NCBI GenBank assembly: GCA_004560305.1
Contig: SFVI01000022.1
Span: forward strand, 1 to 32,410
DNA from: a bacterium
GTDB taxonomy: Bacteria > Bacillota > Clostridia > Oscillospirales > Oscillospiraceae
Direction of reading: 5' to 3'
Length of the DNA stretch: 32,410 nucleotides
Below the pieces are notes generated by a model. The model saw only the letters and a list, made by a program, of their open reading frames with translations. It had not been told where the DNA came from and did no database searches. Position 1 is the first letter of the stretch. Each line of letters starts with the position of its first letter. A program made the position numbers and the translations under genes. Of the stretch, positions 25,085 through 31,785 are shown piece by piece.

Positions 25085-25113
25085 ACTATACCAGTTTTTC
25101 TCCCCCGTGTCAA
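25085..25113 (-). promoter_or_regulatory. Promoter of infC-rpmI-rplT
   Basis: Minus-strand TTGACA (25113-25108), 17-bp spacer, TATAGT (25090-25085): close to full consensus, as expected for a ribosomal protein operon. Confidence 0.88.
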
Positions 25114-25204
25114 GGCTTTTTTCCAATTTTATTCTATGCCCTTCCCCGCATGAAAATAACTGCGGCGGCAAAAGCTAGCGGCAGAGAGAAAGGGAGATGA
25201 AACC

Positions 25205-25579
25205 ATGGAATATCTTGTGGTGTACCTGAGCGGGGCGGCTCTTTACGGCCTGATGGAGCTGTGCTGGCGGGGCTGGACCCACTGGTCCATGCTGCTTTGC
25301 GGCGGCTTCTGCTTCACCTTGATGTACTTCGTTTCCATGAGCGCCCTGCCCCTGTGGCGCAAGTGCCTGCTCAGCGCCGCGGCCATCACCACGGTGGAAT
25401 TTTTCACCGGCTGCCTGGTGAACCTGCGGCTGGGCTGGCAGGTCTGGGACTACTCCGCCATGCCCTTTAACCTGCTGGGCCAGATCTGCCCCCGGTTTCT
25501 GCTGCTGTGGCTGGCCCTGTCCCTGCCGGGGCTAGGGCTGTGCACCCTGCTGCGCCGCTTTCTGGCCGCCCATTTATAA
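25205..25579 (+). CDS. Putative ABC-transporter type IV (CmpB-like) membrane protein
   Basis: A 124-aa, four-helix membrane protein. The order of hydrophobic segments, the W-x-GW-THWSMLLCGGFCF region, VEFFTGCLVN and the DYSAMPFNLLGQICPRFLLLWLAL block match the family called putative ABC-transporter type IV/CmpB, whose transport role is not proven. AGGGAGATGAAACC precedes the ATG. It is alone on its strand, convergent with deoC, and ends 23 bp before a palindromic repeat. Confident on family, not on function. Confidence 0.8.
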   Translation: MEYLVVYLSGAALYGLMELCWRGWTHWSMLLCGGFCFTLMYFVSMSALPLWRKCLLSAAAITTVEFFTGCLVNLRLGWQVWDYSAMPFNLLGQICPRFLLLWLALSLPGLGLCTLLRRFLAAHL

Positions 25580-25601
25580 AACCCTCCGGACTGCAACAGA
25601 A

Positions 25602-25674
25602 CCGTAGGGGCGGCCATTGGCCGTCCGCCTGATGGAACTGTGTATTTTGCGGACGTGCAATGCACGCCCCTACA
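25602..25674. repeat. CCGTAGGGGCG palindromic repeat, copy 2
   Basis: CCGTAGGGGCGGCCATTGGC and GTGCACGCCCCTACA-like right end around an A+T-richer centre; lies between the convergent CmpB-like gene and deoC. Confidence 0.82.
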
Positions 25675-25705
25675 ACGCCTTTCAGCTCCGACATAGGGCA
25701 GTTTT

Positions 25706-25732
25706 AAGCGGGGCCGGTATCCGGTCCCGCTT
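25706..25732. terminator. Hairpin between the CmpB-like gene and deoC
   Basis: 12-bp stem AAGCGGGGCCGG/CCGGTCCCGCTT (one G-T pair) with a TAT loop, 7 bp after the deoC stop. No long T-tract on either strand, so a terminator role is probable but not certain. Confidence 0.55.
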
Positions 25733-25739
25733 CTGTGCT

Positions 25740-26423
25740 TTAATAATTCTCGTTGGGTGCGCCGGCCTGGTTTTCCAGCTCCATGGCCAGCTTCACCACC
25801 CGGCTGGTGCCCAGGCGCTCCGCCCCCAGGGCGATGAAATCCTCCGCGTCCTGCAAACTGGCGATGCCGCCGGCGGCCTTCACCTTCACCGTGTCGGGGC
25901 AGTTTTCCCGCATGAGCTTCACGTCCTCCCGGGTAGCCCCGCCCTTGCTGAAGCCGGTGGAGGTCTTGATGAAGTCCGCCCCGCAGTCGGAGACGATCTT
26001 GCACAGGTGGACCTTTTCTTCCTCGGTCAGCAGGCAGCACTCGATGATCACCTTCAGGATCTTGCCCCGGGTGGCCTCCCGCACGGCACGGATGTCATTG
26101 GCCACATCCACCCAGCAGCCGTCCTTCACCATGGAGAGATTGATCACCATGTCGATCTCGTCGGCGCCGTTCTGAATGGCGTCGGCGGCCTCAAAGGCTT
26201 TGGCGGCGGAGGTCATATACCCGTTGGGGAAGCCGATGACGGTGCACAGCGTCAGCTTATCCCCTACATAACGCTTGGCTCCGGCCACATGGCAGGGCGG
26301 GATGCACACGCTGGCGCAGTGATATTTTATGGCCTGGTCGCAAAGATTGCGGATTTCCTGGCTGGTGCAGTCTACCCGCAGCAGAGTATGGTCGCATTTT
26401 TCAAGGATCTCTTTGATATCCAT
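25740..26423 (-). CDS. deoC: Deoxyribose-phosphate aldolase
   Basis: Cleaves 2-deoxyribose-5-phosphate to acetaldehyde and glyceraldehyde-3-phosphate in deoxynucleoside catabolism. The 227-aa class I aldolase has CDHTLLRVDCT near residue 10, CIPPCHVAGAKRYVG, TVIGFPNGYMTSAAK, the EIDMVINLSMVKDG block, KVIIECCLLTEEEK, the Schiff-base lysine in DFIKTSTGFSKGGAT and KAAGGIASLQDAEDFIALGAERLGTSR. AAGGAG lies 8 nt before the ATG. It is monocistronic here, not in a deo operon with nucleoside phosphorylases. Confidence 0.96.
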   Translation of the reverse strand: MDIKEILEKCDHTLLRVDCTSQEIRNLCDQAIKYHCASVCIPPCHVAGAKRYVGDKLTLCTVIGFPNGYMTSAAKAFEAADAIQNGADEIDMVINLSMVKDGCWVDVANDIRAVREATRGKILKVIIECCLLTEEEKVHLCKIVSDCGADFIKTSTGFSKGGATREDVKLMRENCPDTVKVKAAGGIASLQDAEDFIALGAERLGTSRVVKLAMELENQAGAPNENY

Positions 26424-26466
26424 ATGATAACTCCTTCGGTAAATTTTCTTTGTCCAAGATGCCTCT

Positions 26467-26494
26467 ATTATACCATTTCCGCTGTCATATTCAA
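26467..26494 (-). promoter_or_regulatory. Promoter of deoC
   Basis: Minus-strand TTGAAT (26494-26489), 16-bp spacer, TATAAT (26472-26467) with a TGG just before the -10, about 44 bp before the start codon. Confidence 0.75.
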
Positions 26495-26546
26495 GTGCGC
26501 CGCGGGAATATGCTTGAGTATCTCAACGAAAAGGACGGCATGACCC

Positions 26547-27179
26547 ATGGACATGATATGCGATAATAATTTCACCCGGCTGTGCGGCAGTATGGGCGGC
26601 AAGCCGGTGTATTCCCATTCCAGCCGCGCCCAGCAGTTCTACATCTTCCCCCTGGAGGTGGAGCGGCTCTCCGGCAACCGGGACGTGATCAACATCGTGG
26701 TGCGGCAGGAGCAGCTGGCAGCGCTTAATGTGGAGAACCAGGGCAAGCTGTGGGTGGAGGGGCAGCTGCGCACCTTCAACAACCGCCATGGCCAGGGGGC
26801 GAAGCTGGTGATCACGGTGCTGGCCAGGGAGCTGGGCTTCTGCGACGGCGAGGACGAGAACCTGGTGCAGCTCTCCGGCACCCTCTGCAAGGCCCCCAAC
26901 CTGCGCACCACCCCCATGGGCCGGGACATCTGCGACCTGATGCTGGCGGTGAACCGGCACTACGGCCGCTCGGACTACCTGCCCTGCATCTGCTGGGGCC
27001 TGAAAGCCAGGGAAGCCGCCGGCTGGACCGTGGGCACCCATCTGTGCCTTCAGGGCCGCATCCAGAGCCGCAGCTACATAAAGCTCACCGAGGACGGCCC
27101 CGTGGAAAAGACCGCCTTTGAGGTCTCCGTCACCGACGCCGCGCCCGACGCCGGTGCGGAGAATGAGGACTTTTCCTGA
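26547..27179 (+). CDS. Single-stranded DNA-binding protein, two OB-fold type
   Basis: A 210-aa SSB-family protein. The second half (residues ~108-200) is a canonical SSB OB fold: NLVQLSGTLCKAPNLRTTPMGRDICDLMLAVNR, YLPCICWGLKAREA, VGTHLCLQGRIQSRSYIKL. The first ~100 residues read like a second, diverged OB fold (QQFYIFPLEVERLSG, LAALNVENQGKLWVEGQLRTFNN). The C-terminus ENEDFS lacks the usual acidic DDIPF tip that recruits partner proteins. This is the accessory SSB form seen in Clostridia, not the rpsF-ssb-rpsR copy. The start is moderately sure: AAGGA is 11 nt upstream. Confidence 0.85.
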   Translation: MDMICDNNFTRLCGSMGGKPVYSHSSRAQQFYIFPLEVERLSGNRDVINIVVRQEQLAALNVENQGKLWVEGQLRTFNNRHGQGAKLVITVLARELGFCDGEDENLVQLSGTLCKAPNLRTTPMGRDICDLMLAVNRHYGRSDYLPCICWGLKAREAAGWTVGTHLCLQGRIQSRSYIKLTEDGPVEKTAFEVSVTDAAPDAGAENEDFS

Positions 27180-27255
27180 GCTTTCCACCAGTTTTGTCGA
27201 AGCCATTGACCCGGGAACGAATATGTATTATGTTAACTCCTGGAGGTGGTTTTCC

Positions 27256-27804
27256 ATGTGGAAGAAGTTCTTGTTGTCCGCATTGGCTCTGCTTTTTGTG
27301 GCAGCGGCCAATACCCAGCTTTGCTGCAGCCTTTGGGTGGATGGGCAGGCGCTGCCCGGTATCTATCGACTTGCGGACCGGGATCGGGCCTGCACAGCCG
27401 CCGCTGCCGCAGCGGAGGAAATTGTTTCTGGCCCGGCCCAACAGCCCCGGCTGCATCAGCGGTATCACCTGCGCCTGCGCCCTGCCTCCGGCACCGTGCC
27501 GGAGCTTTCCGCCGCCCTGCTGGACGCCACGCCGGGGGTGGAGCGCAGTGAGGGCGTGTACGTCAGCGGCGTGTACCTGGGCAGCGTGGCGGACCGGGAG
27601 GCCTTGTTTGGCAGCCTGCGGCAGTTCATCACCGGCCAGCTGCCCACCTGGGCGGAAACCGGCTATCTCAGCCAGGAGCTGGTCACCCGGCCCCAGTATG
27701 GCCGCAGCGGCAGCCAGACCCCGGTGGAGGACATGGTGCTGCTGGTCTCCGGCATGGCCCCTGTGCTGTATTCCGACGGCCGGGGCTATGTGGCCAGCGC
27801 GTGA
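27256..27804 (+). CDS. Secreted protein resembling the N-terminal part of clostridial M23-peptidase proteins
   Basis: A 182-aa protein with an N-terminal signal peptide (KK, then a hydrophobic core to about residue 22). The mature part includes GVYVSGVYLGSVADREALFGSLRQFI and VTRPQYGRSGSQTPVEDMVLLVSGMAPVLY. I recall this pattern as the leading domain of larger secreted LysM/M23 peptidoglycan-binding proteins in related clostridia; no peptidase motif (HxxxD, HxH) is present and the protein ends at that domain. GGAGGTGG 7 nt before ATG 27256 sets the start. It could be a solitary domain or a truncated relative. Function unknown. Confidence 0.7.
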   Translation: MWKKFLLSALALLFVAAANTQLCCSLWVDGQALPGIYRLADRDRACTAAAAAAEEIVSGPAQQPRLHQRYHLRLRPASGTVPELSAALLDATPGVERSEGVYVSGVYLGSVADREALFGSLRQFITGQLPTWAETGYLSQELVTRPQYGRSGSQTPVEDMVLLVSGMAPVLYSDGRGYVASA

Positions 27805-27845
27805 AAAAAAACAATGGCATTAAGGTCTGCGCCAAACCCCCGCGC

Positions 27846-27892
27846 CCTTGGCTCCCCCGCTGGGGGAGCTGTCAGCAAAGCTGACTGAGAGG
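27846..27892 (+). repeat. Short palindromic repeat (GGCTCCCC family)
   Basis: GGCTCCCCC-GC-TGGGGGAGC hairpin, then GTCAGC-AAA-GCTGAC hairpin and TGAGAGG. Related to the short units at 20449, 20671 and 29399. The 654-bp gap 27805-28458 holds this unit, elements F1 and F2, and three hairpins, with no credible gene. Confidence 0.8.
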
Positions 27893-27922
27893 GCCCTCAA
27901 GGGGAAGCCCTTGACTGTCAGA

Positions 27923-27954
27923 GGCCCCTGACCGAAAATTTTCGGTCAGGGGCC
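27923..27954. terminator. Hairpin copy F1 left of the tandem elements
   Basis: Perfect 16-bp palindrome GGCCCCTGACCGAAAA and its complement. No T-tract on either side, so it is a stem without the uridine run. Confidence 0.7.
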
Positions 27955-28171
27955 AGTCTGTCAAAGAAGCAGCCAAAGCCTCCCCTGTGTAAGGGGAGGT
28001 GGCAAAAATCTTTGATTTTTGGCGGAGGGGTTGTAAAAGAAACGTCCCGGATTTGCAAGACATGGCCGAAAATCCGGAATATTTTATAAAACAATCCCTC
28101 AGTCAGCTTCGCTGCCAGCTCCCTTTACACAAGGGAGCCTTTTTGCGTAACCAGCTTTTTTGACGGTCTCA
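27955..28171 (-). repeat. Terminator-associated element F1, complete copy, reverse orientation
   Basis: A 217-bp copy starting AGTCTGTCAAAGAAGC and ending GCTTTTTTGACGGTCTC, in reverse orientation relative to element B. Only 3 of 217 bases differ from F2: one near the left end, one in the CATGG/CATAG centre and one in the TTATAAAAC/TTATGAAAC stretch. Confidence 0.92.
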
Positions 28172-28202
28172 GCCCCTGACCGAAAATTTTCGGTCAGGGG
28201 CC
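28172..28202. terminator. Hairpin copy F2 between the tandem elements
   Basis: GCCCCTGACCGAAAA and its complement, same hairpin as F1 (27923-27954) and F3; no T-tract. Confidence 0.75.
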
Positions 28203-28419
28203 AGTCTGTCAAAGAAGCACCCAAAGCCTCCCCTGTGTAAGGGGAGGTGGCAAAAATCTTTGATTTTTGGCGGAGGGGTTGTAAAAGAAACGTCCCGGAT
28301 TTGCAAGACATAGCCGAAAATCCGGAATATTTTATGAAACAATCCCTCAGTCAGCTTCGCTGCCAGCTCCCTTTACACAAGGGAGCCTTTTTGCGTAACC
28401 AGCTTTTTTGACGGTCTCA
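28203..28419 (-). repeat. Terminator-associated element F2, complete copy, reverse orientation
   Basis: A second 217-bp copy in tandem with F1, 248-bp period (element plus hairpin). The hairpin-element-hairpin-element-hairpin order points to duplication of an element-plus-hairpin unit. Confidence 0.92.
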
Positions 28420-28456
28420 GCCCCTGACCGAAAAATTTCGGTCAGGGGCCTTTTTT
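28420..28456. terminator. Terminator copy F3 with T-tract
   Basis: GCCCCTGACCGAAA/TTTCGGTCAGGGGC stem followed on the plus strand by TTTTTT (28451-28456). It is the only one of the three copies with a T-tract. It ends plus-strand transcription from the secreted-protein gene and lies just past the stop of the minus-strand ORF at 28459. Confidence 0.85.
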
Positions 28457-28458
28457 AC

Positions 28459-28725
28459 TCAGTAGATATAGTCGTTATAGTCGACCTGCAAATACTTCCA
28501 GGTATAGTTTACCAGATTGATGTATTCCGGGTTCGCGTATCTGACAACGGTTCCGTCCGTCAATTCCAGAGTCCGGCAGCCGTTTTCGTCCACATAGTTT
28601 TTGGCCACATGGTCGCTTTTGACAAAGCAGAGATAGCTAAAGCCGGTCACCTGCCTGTCATCGGAGGCAAGGTCCGCCACATTGAGAACATTTTCCACCG
28701 TGCCACGGCCGGGGATGCTTCCCAC
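28459..28725 (-). CDS. Hypothetical ORF of unknown function, start uncertain
   Basis: An 88-residue open frame with a protein-like C-terminus rich in Tyr and Asp (VNYTWKYLQVDYNDYIY). I recognise no family. No start codon has a Shine-Dalgarno site: the GTG at 28725 is the first usual one. Upstream of it the frame stays open for 21 more codons to the TGA of the XRE gene, with readable sequence such as GFTLFCSGKIKYRFSV and no ATG. The ORF may therefore be the tail of a disrupted XRE-fusion gene, a readthrough extension, or a gene with an unusual start. Confidence 0.4.
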   Translation of the reverse strand: MGSIPGRGTVENVLNVADLASDDRQVTGFSYLCFVKSDHVAKNYVDENGCRTLELTDGTVVRYANPEYINLVNYTWKYLQVDYNDYIY

Positions 28726-28788
28726 AGAAAAGCGATACTTTATCTTGCCGGAGCAAAACAGGGTAAAGCCCTCATCGCTCCTGGGGTT

Positions 28789-29094
28789 TCACATGGTTTC
28801 AATCAATTTCATCAGGGCTTCACGCTGTTCCGGACTTAGTCCCGCCCAACGCTCCAGCAAATAACGCTGTTCCTGGGTCAAATCCATCGCTTCCCCCTCC
28901 CGGGCAAAAAGCTGAGACAGGCTGATCCCAAAAGCGGAACAGACCTTCTCCAGCGATTGGAGGGAAGGCATCATGTTCTTTCTATACCAGGAGGAGATGG
29001 TAGACTGGGGCAAGCCCGCCTCCTCCGCCAGCTGGTACTCCGACCATCCCCTGGCCTGCCTGTATTTGACGATGCTGGCAAGTATATCCTTCAT
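28789..29094 (-). CDS. XRE family helix-turn-helix regulator
   Basis: A 101-aa Cro/CI-type regulator. The HTH is residues ~10-58 (RGWSEYQLAEEAGLPQSTISSWYRKNMMPSLQSLEKVCSAFGISLSQLF), followed by a helical tail LTQEQRYLLERWAGLSPEQREALMKLIETM typical of such regulators. I chose ATG 29094, with GGTGA just upstream; the frame continues to 29193 through the promoter. It is divergent from a 51-aa gene with a shared 117-bp regulatory gap, so autoregulation and control of that gene are likely. Its stop ATGTGA is in frame with the ORF downstream. Confidence 0.85.
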   Translation of the reverse strand: MKDILASIVKYRQARGWSEYQLAEEAGLPQSTISSWYRKNMMPSLQSLEKVCSAFGISLSQLFAREGEAMDLTQEQRYLLERWAGLSPEQREALMKLIETM

Positions 29095-29124
29095 ATCTTC
29101 ACCGCTTACTTTTACTTTTCGTTT

Positions 29125-29130
29125 ATTATA
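29125..29130 (-). promoter_or_regulatory. -10 box of the XRE gene
   Basis: Minus-strand TATAAT at 29130-29125, 31 bp before the start codon. No good -35 at 16-18 bp; TTAAAA at 29154-29149 is the best candidate, so activation or a weak promoter is possible. Confidence 0.45.
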
Positions 29131-29143
29131 CTTGCCTTTAACG

Positions 29144-29172
29144 TTGCATTTTAATAGCGTATATCGTATAAT
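29144..29172 (+). promoter_or_regulatory. Promoter of the 51-aa gene, with candidate operator repeats
   Basis: TTGCAT (29144-29149), 17-bp spacer, TATAAT (29167-29172). CGTATA occurs twice, at 29158-29163 and 29165-29170, across the spacer and -10, a position where a bound XRE protein would block the polymerase. Confidence 0.65.
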
Positions 29173-29211
29173 ATTAACGAAATATAAAACCATTGAAAAG
29201 GAGACGGTACT

Positions 29212-29367
29212 ATGGAGGAACAGCTGTATAAAACCATGTATTTGAAGATGATGAACGCCTGCGAAGAAGCCATGGAGCTTCTCATTCGTGCCCAGCGGGA
29301 ATGTGAAGAACTATATCTTTCCCAGGAGGATTCCCTTTCACAGGAGATCAAAAAAGGAACTACATAA
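29212..29367 (+). CDS. Small acidic protein of unknown function (51 aa)
   Basis: MEEQLYKTMYLKMMNACEEA begins a 51-residue, mostly helical, acidic product with two cysteines (residues 17 and 32) and ending KKGTT. AAGGAG lies 8 nt before the ATG, a consensus promoter precedes it and a terminator overlaps its stop, so the full gene structure is present despite its size. It is divergent from an XRE regulator, an arrangement common for phage-derived or toxin-antitoxin-like control modules, but the sequence shows no toxin motif. Function unknown. Confidence 0.7.
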   Translation: MEEQLYKTMYLKMMNACEEAMELLIRAQRECEELYLSQEDSLSQEIKKGTT

Positions 29368-29381
29368 AGCAGTTCCTTTTT
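29351..29381 (+). terminator. Terminator of the 51-aa gene
   Basis: 11-bp stem AAAAAGGAACT/AGTTCCTTTTT with a 9-nt loop; the stop codon lies inside the loop and stem. Confidence 0.85.
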
Positions 29382-29398
29382 CTGTTTCTCTCTTTCTC

Positions 29399-29453
29399 TT
29401 GGCTCCCCTTCCCAAGGGGAGCTGGCTTTTGCGCAGCAAAAGACTGAGAGGTT
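29399..29453 (+). repeat. Short palindromic repeat (GGCTCCCC family)
   Basis: GGCTCCCCTT-CCC-AAGGGGAGC hairpin followed by a CTTTTGC-GCA-GCAAAAG hairpin and ACTGAGAGGTTC. The second hairpin has a changed but still complementary stem compared with other copies. Confidence 0.82.
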
Positions 29454-29483
29454 CCTCCCACCACCGCACTTCATAAGAACAGC

Positions 29484-29559
29484 CCGTAGGGGCGGCCATT
29501 GGCCGTCCGCCTGTTCCATATGGCGATAAATCGCGGACGAGCGATGCTCGCCCCTACGG
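29484..29559. repeat. CCGTAGGGGCG palindromic repeat, copy 3
   Basis: CCGTAGGGGCGGCCATTGGC ... GCGGACGAGCGATG and CTCGCCCCTACGG, almost the same layout as copy 1 (19876-19946). It lies 31 bp past the feoB stop, in the position of a terminator. Confidence 0.85.
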
Positions 29560-29589
29560 CAGCGGTATCGTTTCCCCATCCTTGGGGAT

Positions 29590-31686
29590 CTATACCACCA
29601 GCCTCGCCAGGCCATTGACCGCCATACACAGCAGCGCCCCCAGCGCCGTGGGCAGCAGGGCCGACAGCGCTGTCCACTTGGCGCTGCCGGTCTCTTTTTT
29701 GATGGTCAGCAGCGTGGTGGAGCAGGGCCAGTGGCACAGGGAAAACAGCATCACGCACAGGGCCGTCACTGCCGTCCAGCCGTTTTCCGCCAGCAGCGGA
29801 CGCAGGGCCGACAGCTCCCCCAGCTCCGTCAGACTGCCTCCCATGCTGTAGATCATCACCGCAATGGGCAGCACGATCTCATTGGCCGGGAAGCCCAGGA
29901 GGAAGGCCAGCAGGATCACCCCGTCCATGCCCAGCAGCCGCCCCAGCGGGTCCAGGGCCCCGGCCAGCGTCATCAGCAGCGGTGCCCCGCCTAGCTGCAC
30001 ATTGGCCAGCAGCCACAATAAGGCCCCCGCCGGCGCCGCCACCGCCGCCGCCCGGCCCAGCACAAACAGCGTCCGATCCATGATCGACCGCACGATCACC
30101 TTCCCCAGCTCCGGCCGCCGGTAGGGCGGCAGCTCCAGCACGAAGGCGGAGACCTCCCCCTTCAGCAGCGTAACGCTCAGCAGCTTTGTGGTCAGCAGCG
30201 TCAGCCCCACTGCCAGCAGGATCAGCCCGGTCAGTCCCAAAGCCGCCCCCAGAGCCGAGCTGCCGGCCATGAAAAACATGGTGATCAGGGCAATCAGGGT
30301 GGGAAAGCGCCCATTACAGGGCACCAGGCTGTTGGTGAGGATGGCCAGCAGCCGTTCCCGCGGCGAATGGATAATCCGGCAGCCCACCACCCCCGCCGCG
30401 TTGCAGCCAAAACCCATGGCCATGGTCAGGGCCTGCCGCCCGCAGGAGCCGCAGCGGCAAAAGGGCCGGTCAAGGTTGTAGGCGATCCGGGGCAGGTAGC
30501 CGGAGTCCTCCATCAGCGTGAACAGCGGAAAGAAGATGGCCATGGGCGGCAGCATCACCGACGTCACCCAGGCCAGCGTGCGGAAGGCCCCATCCACCAG
30601 TAAGCCCCGCAGCCAGGCCGGCGCCCCCAGCCGCAGCAGCAGCGCCGCCAGCGCGTCCTCCACCCAAAACAGCCCCTTGGACAGCCATTGGGAAGGGACG
30701 TTGGCTCCGCTGATGGTCAGGAAGAAGATCAGCGCCAGCAGGGCGACCATCAGCGGATAGCCCCAGCGGCGGCTGGTAACGATTCTGTCGATCCGCCGGT
30801 CCCGGCTCCCGTAGCCGCTTCCGGCATTTTCCACCGCCCGGGCACAGATGCGCTCCCCTGCCCCCATCAGGGCGGCGGCCAGGATGTCATGGAGCCGCTC
30901 CTCATCCAGGCCCTGTTCTTCCAGCTTTTGCCGCTGCTGCCGGGCCGCGGCCAGCAGCGCCGGCCCGGCCCGCTCCTCCATGCTCTGCTCCCCTTCCAGC
31001 AGCCGCAGGGCCGTGAAGCGCCGTGCCAGTCCCTCCCCCTTGCTTATCAGGGGTGCCAGGGCTGCCACCGCCTCTTCCACCGGCGCCGGGTATTCCACCG
31101 CGTAGGGCTTCCGCTCCGCCAGCCGGTCAAACAGTGCGTCCAGGGCCGCCAGCAGCCGCCCCCGGCTCCTTTTGTCTCTGCCTACCGTACCGATCACCGG
31201 CACGCCCAGCTGCCCTTCCAGGGCCTTCAGGTCAATATGTATTCCCCTGCTCTCCGCTTCGTCCAGCAGGTTCACGCACAGCAGCACCGGCTTTCCCGTC
31301 TCCATCACCTGCAGCAGCAGCTTCATGTTCCGCTCCAGACAGCCTCCGTCACAGACCAGCAGCACCGCGTCCGCGCCGCCGTAACAGATGAAATCCCGGG
31401 CCAGCTCCTCCTCCGGCGAGGCCGCCGTCAGGGAATAAGCCCCGGGCACATCCACCAGCACATAGCCCCGCTTTTCGCTGCGGCAGTAGCCTCTGGCGTT
31501 GCTGACGGTCTTGCCCGGCCAGTTGCCGGTGTGCTGCTTCATGCCGGTGAGATTATTGAATATGGTGCTTTTGCCCACGTTGGGGTTTCCCGCCAGGGCG
31601 ATGATCTTATCCCCCGGCCGGGGCCGCTCAATATGCAGCGCCTCCCCCCGGGCGCCTCTCCCGGTGGATTCCAGCGTCAGTCCCAT
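29590..31686 (-). CDS. feoB: Ferrous iron transport protein B
   Basis: GTP-gated ferrous iron importer of the cytoplasmic membrane. The 698-aa product has an N-terminal G domain (G1 GNPNVGKST near residue 32, G3 DVPG, G4-like NLLDEA) followed by a helical spacer and a polytopic domain of about eight to ten membrane segments. It contains the FeoB signature TMAMGFGCNAAGVVGCRIIHSPRERLLAILTNSLVPCNGRFP. I chose ATG 31686, 6 nt after AAAGGAGGAG, rather than 31719. feoA lies 99 bp upstream with two stem-loops between. Confidence 0.96.
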   Translation of the reverse strand: MGLTLESTGRGARGEALHIERPRPGDKIIALAGNPNVGKSTIFNNLTGMKQHTGNWPGKTVSNARGYCRSEKRGYVLVDVPGAYSLTAASPEEELARDFICYGGADAVLLVCDGGCLERNMKLLLQVMETGKPVLLCVNLLDEAESRGIHIDLKALEGQLGVPVIGTVGRDKRSRGRLLAALDALFDRLAERKPYAVEYPAPVEEAVAALAPLISKGEGLARRFTALRLLEGEQSMEERAGPALLAAARQQRQKLEEQGLDEERLHDILAAALMGAGERICARAVENAGSGYGSRDRRIDRIVTSRRWGYPLMVALLALIFFLTISGANVPSQWLSKGLFWVEDALAALLLRLGAPAWLRGLLVDGAFRTLAWVTSVMLPPMAIFFPLFTLMEDSGYLPRIAYNLDRPFCRCGSCGRQALTMAMGFGCNAAGVVGCRIIHSPRERLLAILTNSLVPCNGRFPTLIALITMFFMAGSSALGAALGLTGLILLAVGLTLLTTKLLSVTLLKGEVSAFVLELPPYRRPELGKVIVRSIMDRTLFVLGRAAAVAAPAGALLWLLANVQLGGAPLLMTLAGALDPLGRLLGMDGVILLAFLLGFPANEIVLPIAVMIYSMGGSLTELGELSALRPLLAENGWTAVTALCVMLFSLCHWPCSTTLLTIKKETGSAKWTALSALLPTALGALLCMAVNGLARLVV

Positions 31687-31708
31687 GGCTCCTCCTTTCA
31701 GGCCGGTA

Positions 31709-31741
31709 AGCCCTGACACGGTTGATGGCGTCAGGGCTTAT
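31709..31741 (-). other. Stem-loop 2 in the feoA-feoB gap
   Basis: 11-bp perfect stem TAAGCCCTGAC/GTCAGGGCTTA with an 11-nt loop, ending about 12 bp before the feoB ribosome-binding site; no T-tract follows. Confidence 0.8.
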
Positions 31742-31745
31742 GTCA

Positions 31746-31777
31746 CAAGGCGGCCAATGTGCTGGCCGCCCTGTGGG
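31746..31777 (-). other. Stem-loop 1 in the feoA-feoB gap
   Basis: 13-bp stem CACAGGGCGGCCA/TGGCCGCCTTGTG (one G-T pair) with a short loop, immediately after the feoA stop. On the minus strand no T-tract follows, so it resembles an RNA-stability or attenuator stem more than a terminator. Confidence 0.8.
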
Positions 31778-31785
31778 CTTACGAT

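Noticed and set aside
27206..27234. Promoter TTGACC-17-TATGTT before the secreted-protein gene
   Set aside because: The implied transcription start falls on the ribosome-binding site, so a functional mRNA leader would be missing; more likely cotranscribed with the SSB gene.
19876..29559. CCGTAGGGGCG repeats as a CRISPR array
   Set aside because: Copies are dispersed by kilobases, are palindromic throughout, have no regular spacers and no cas genes are present.
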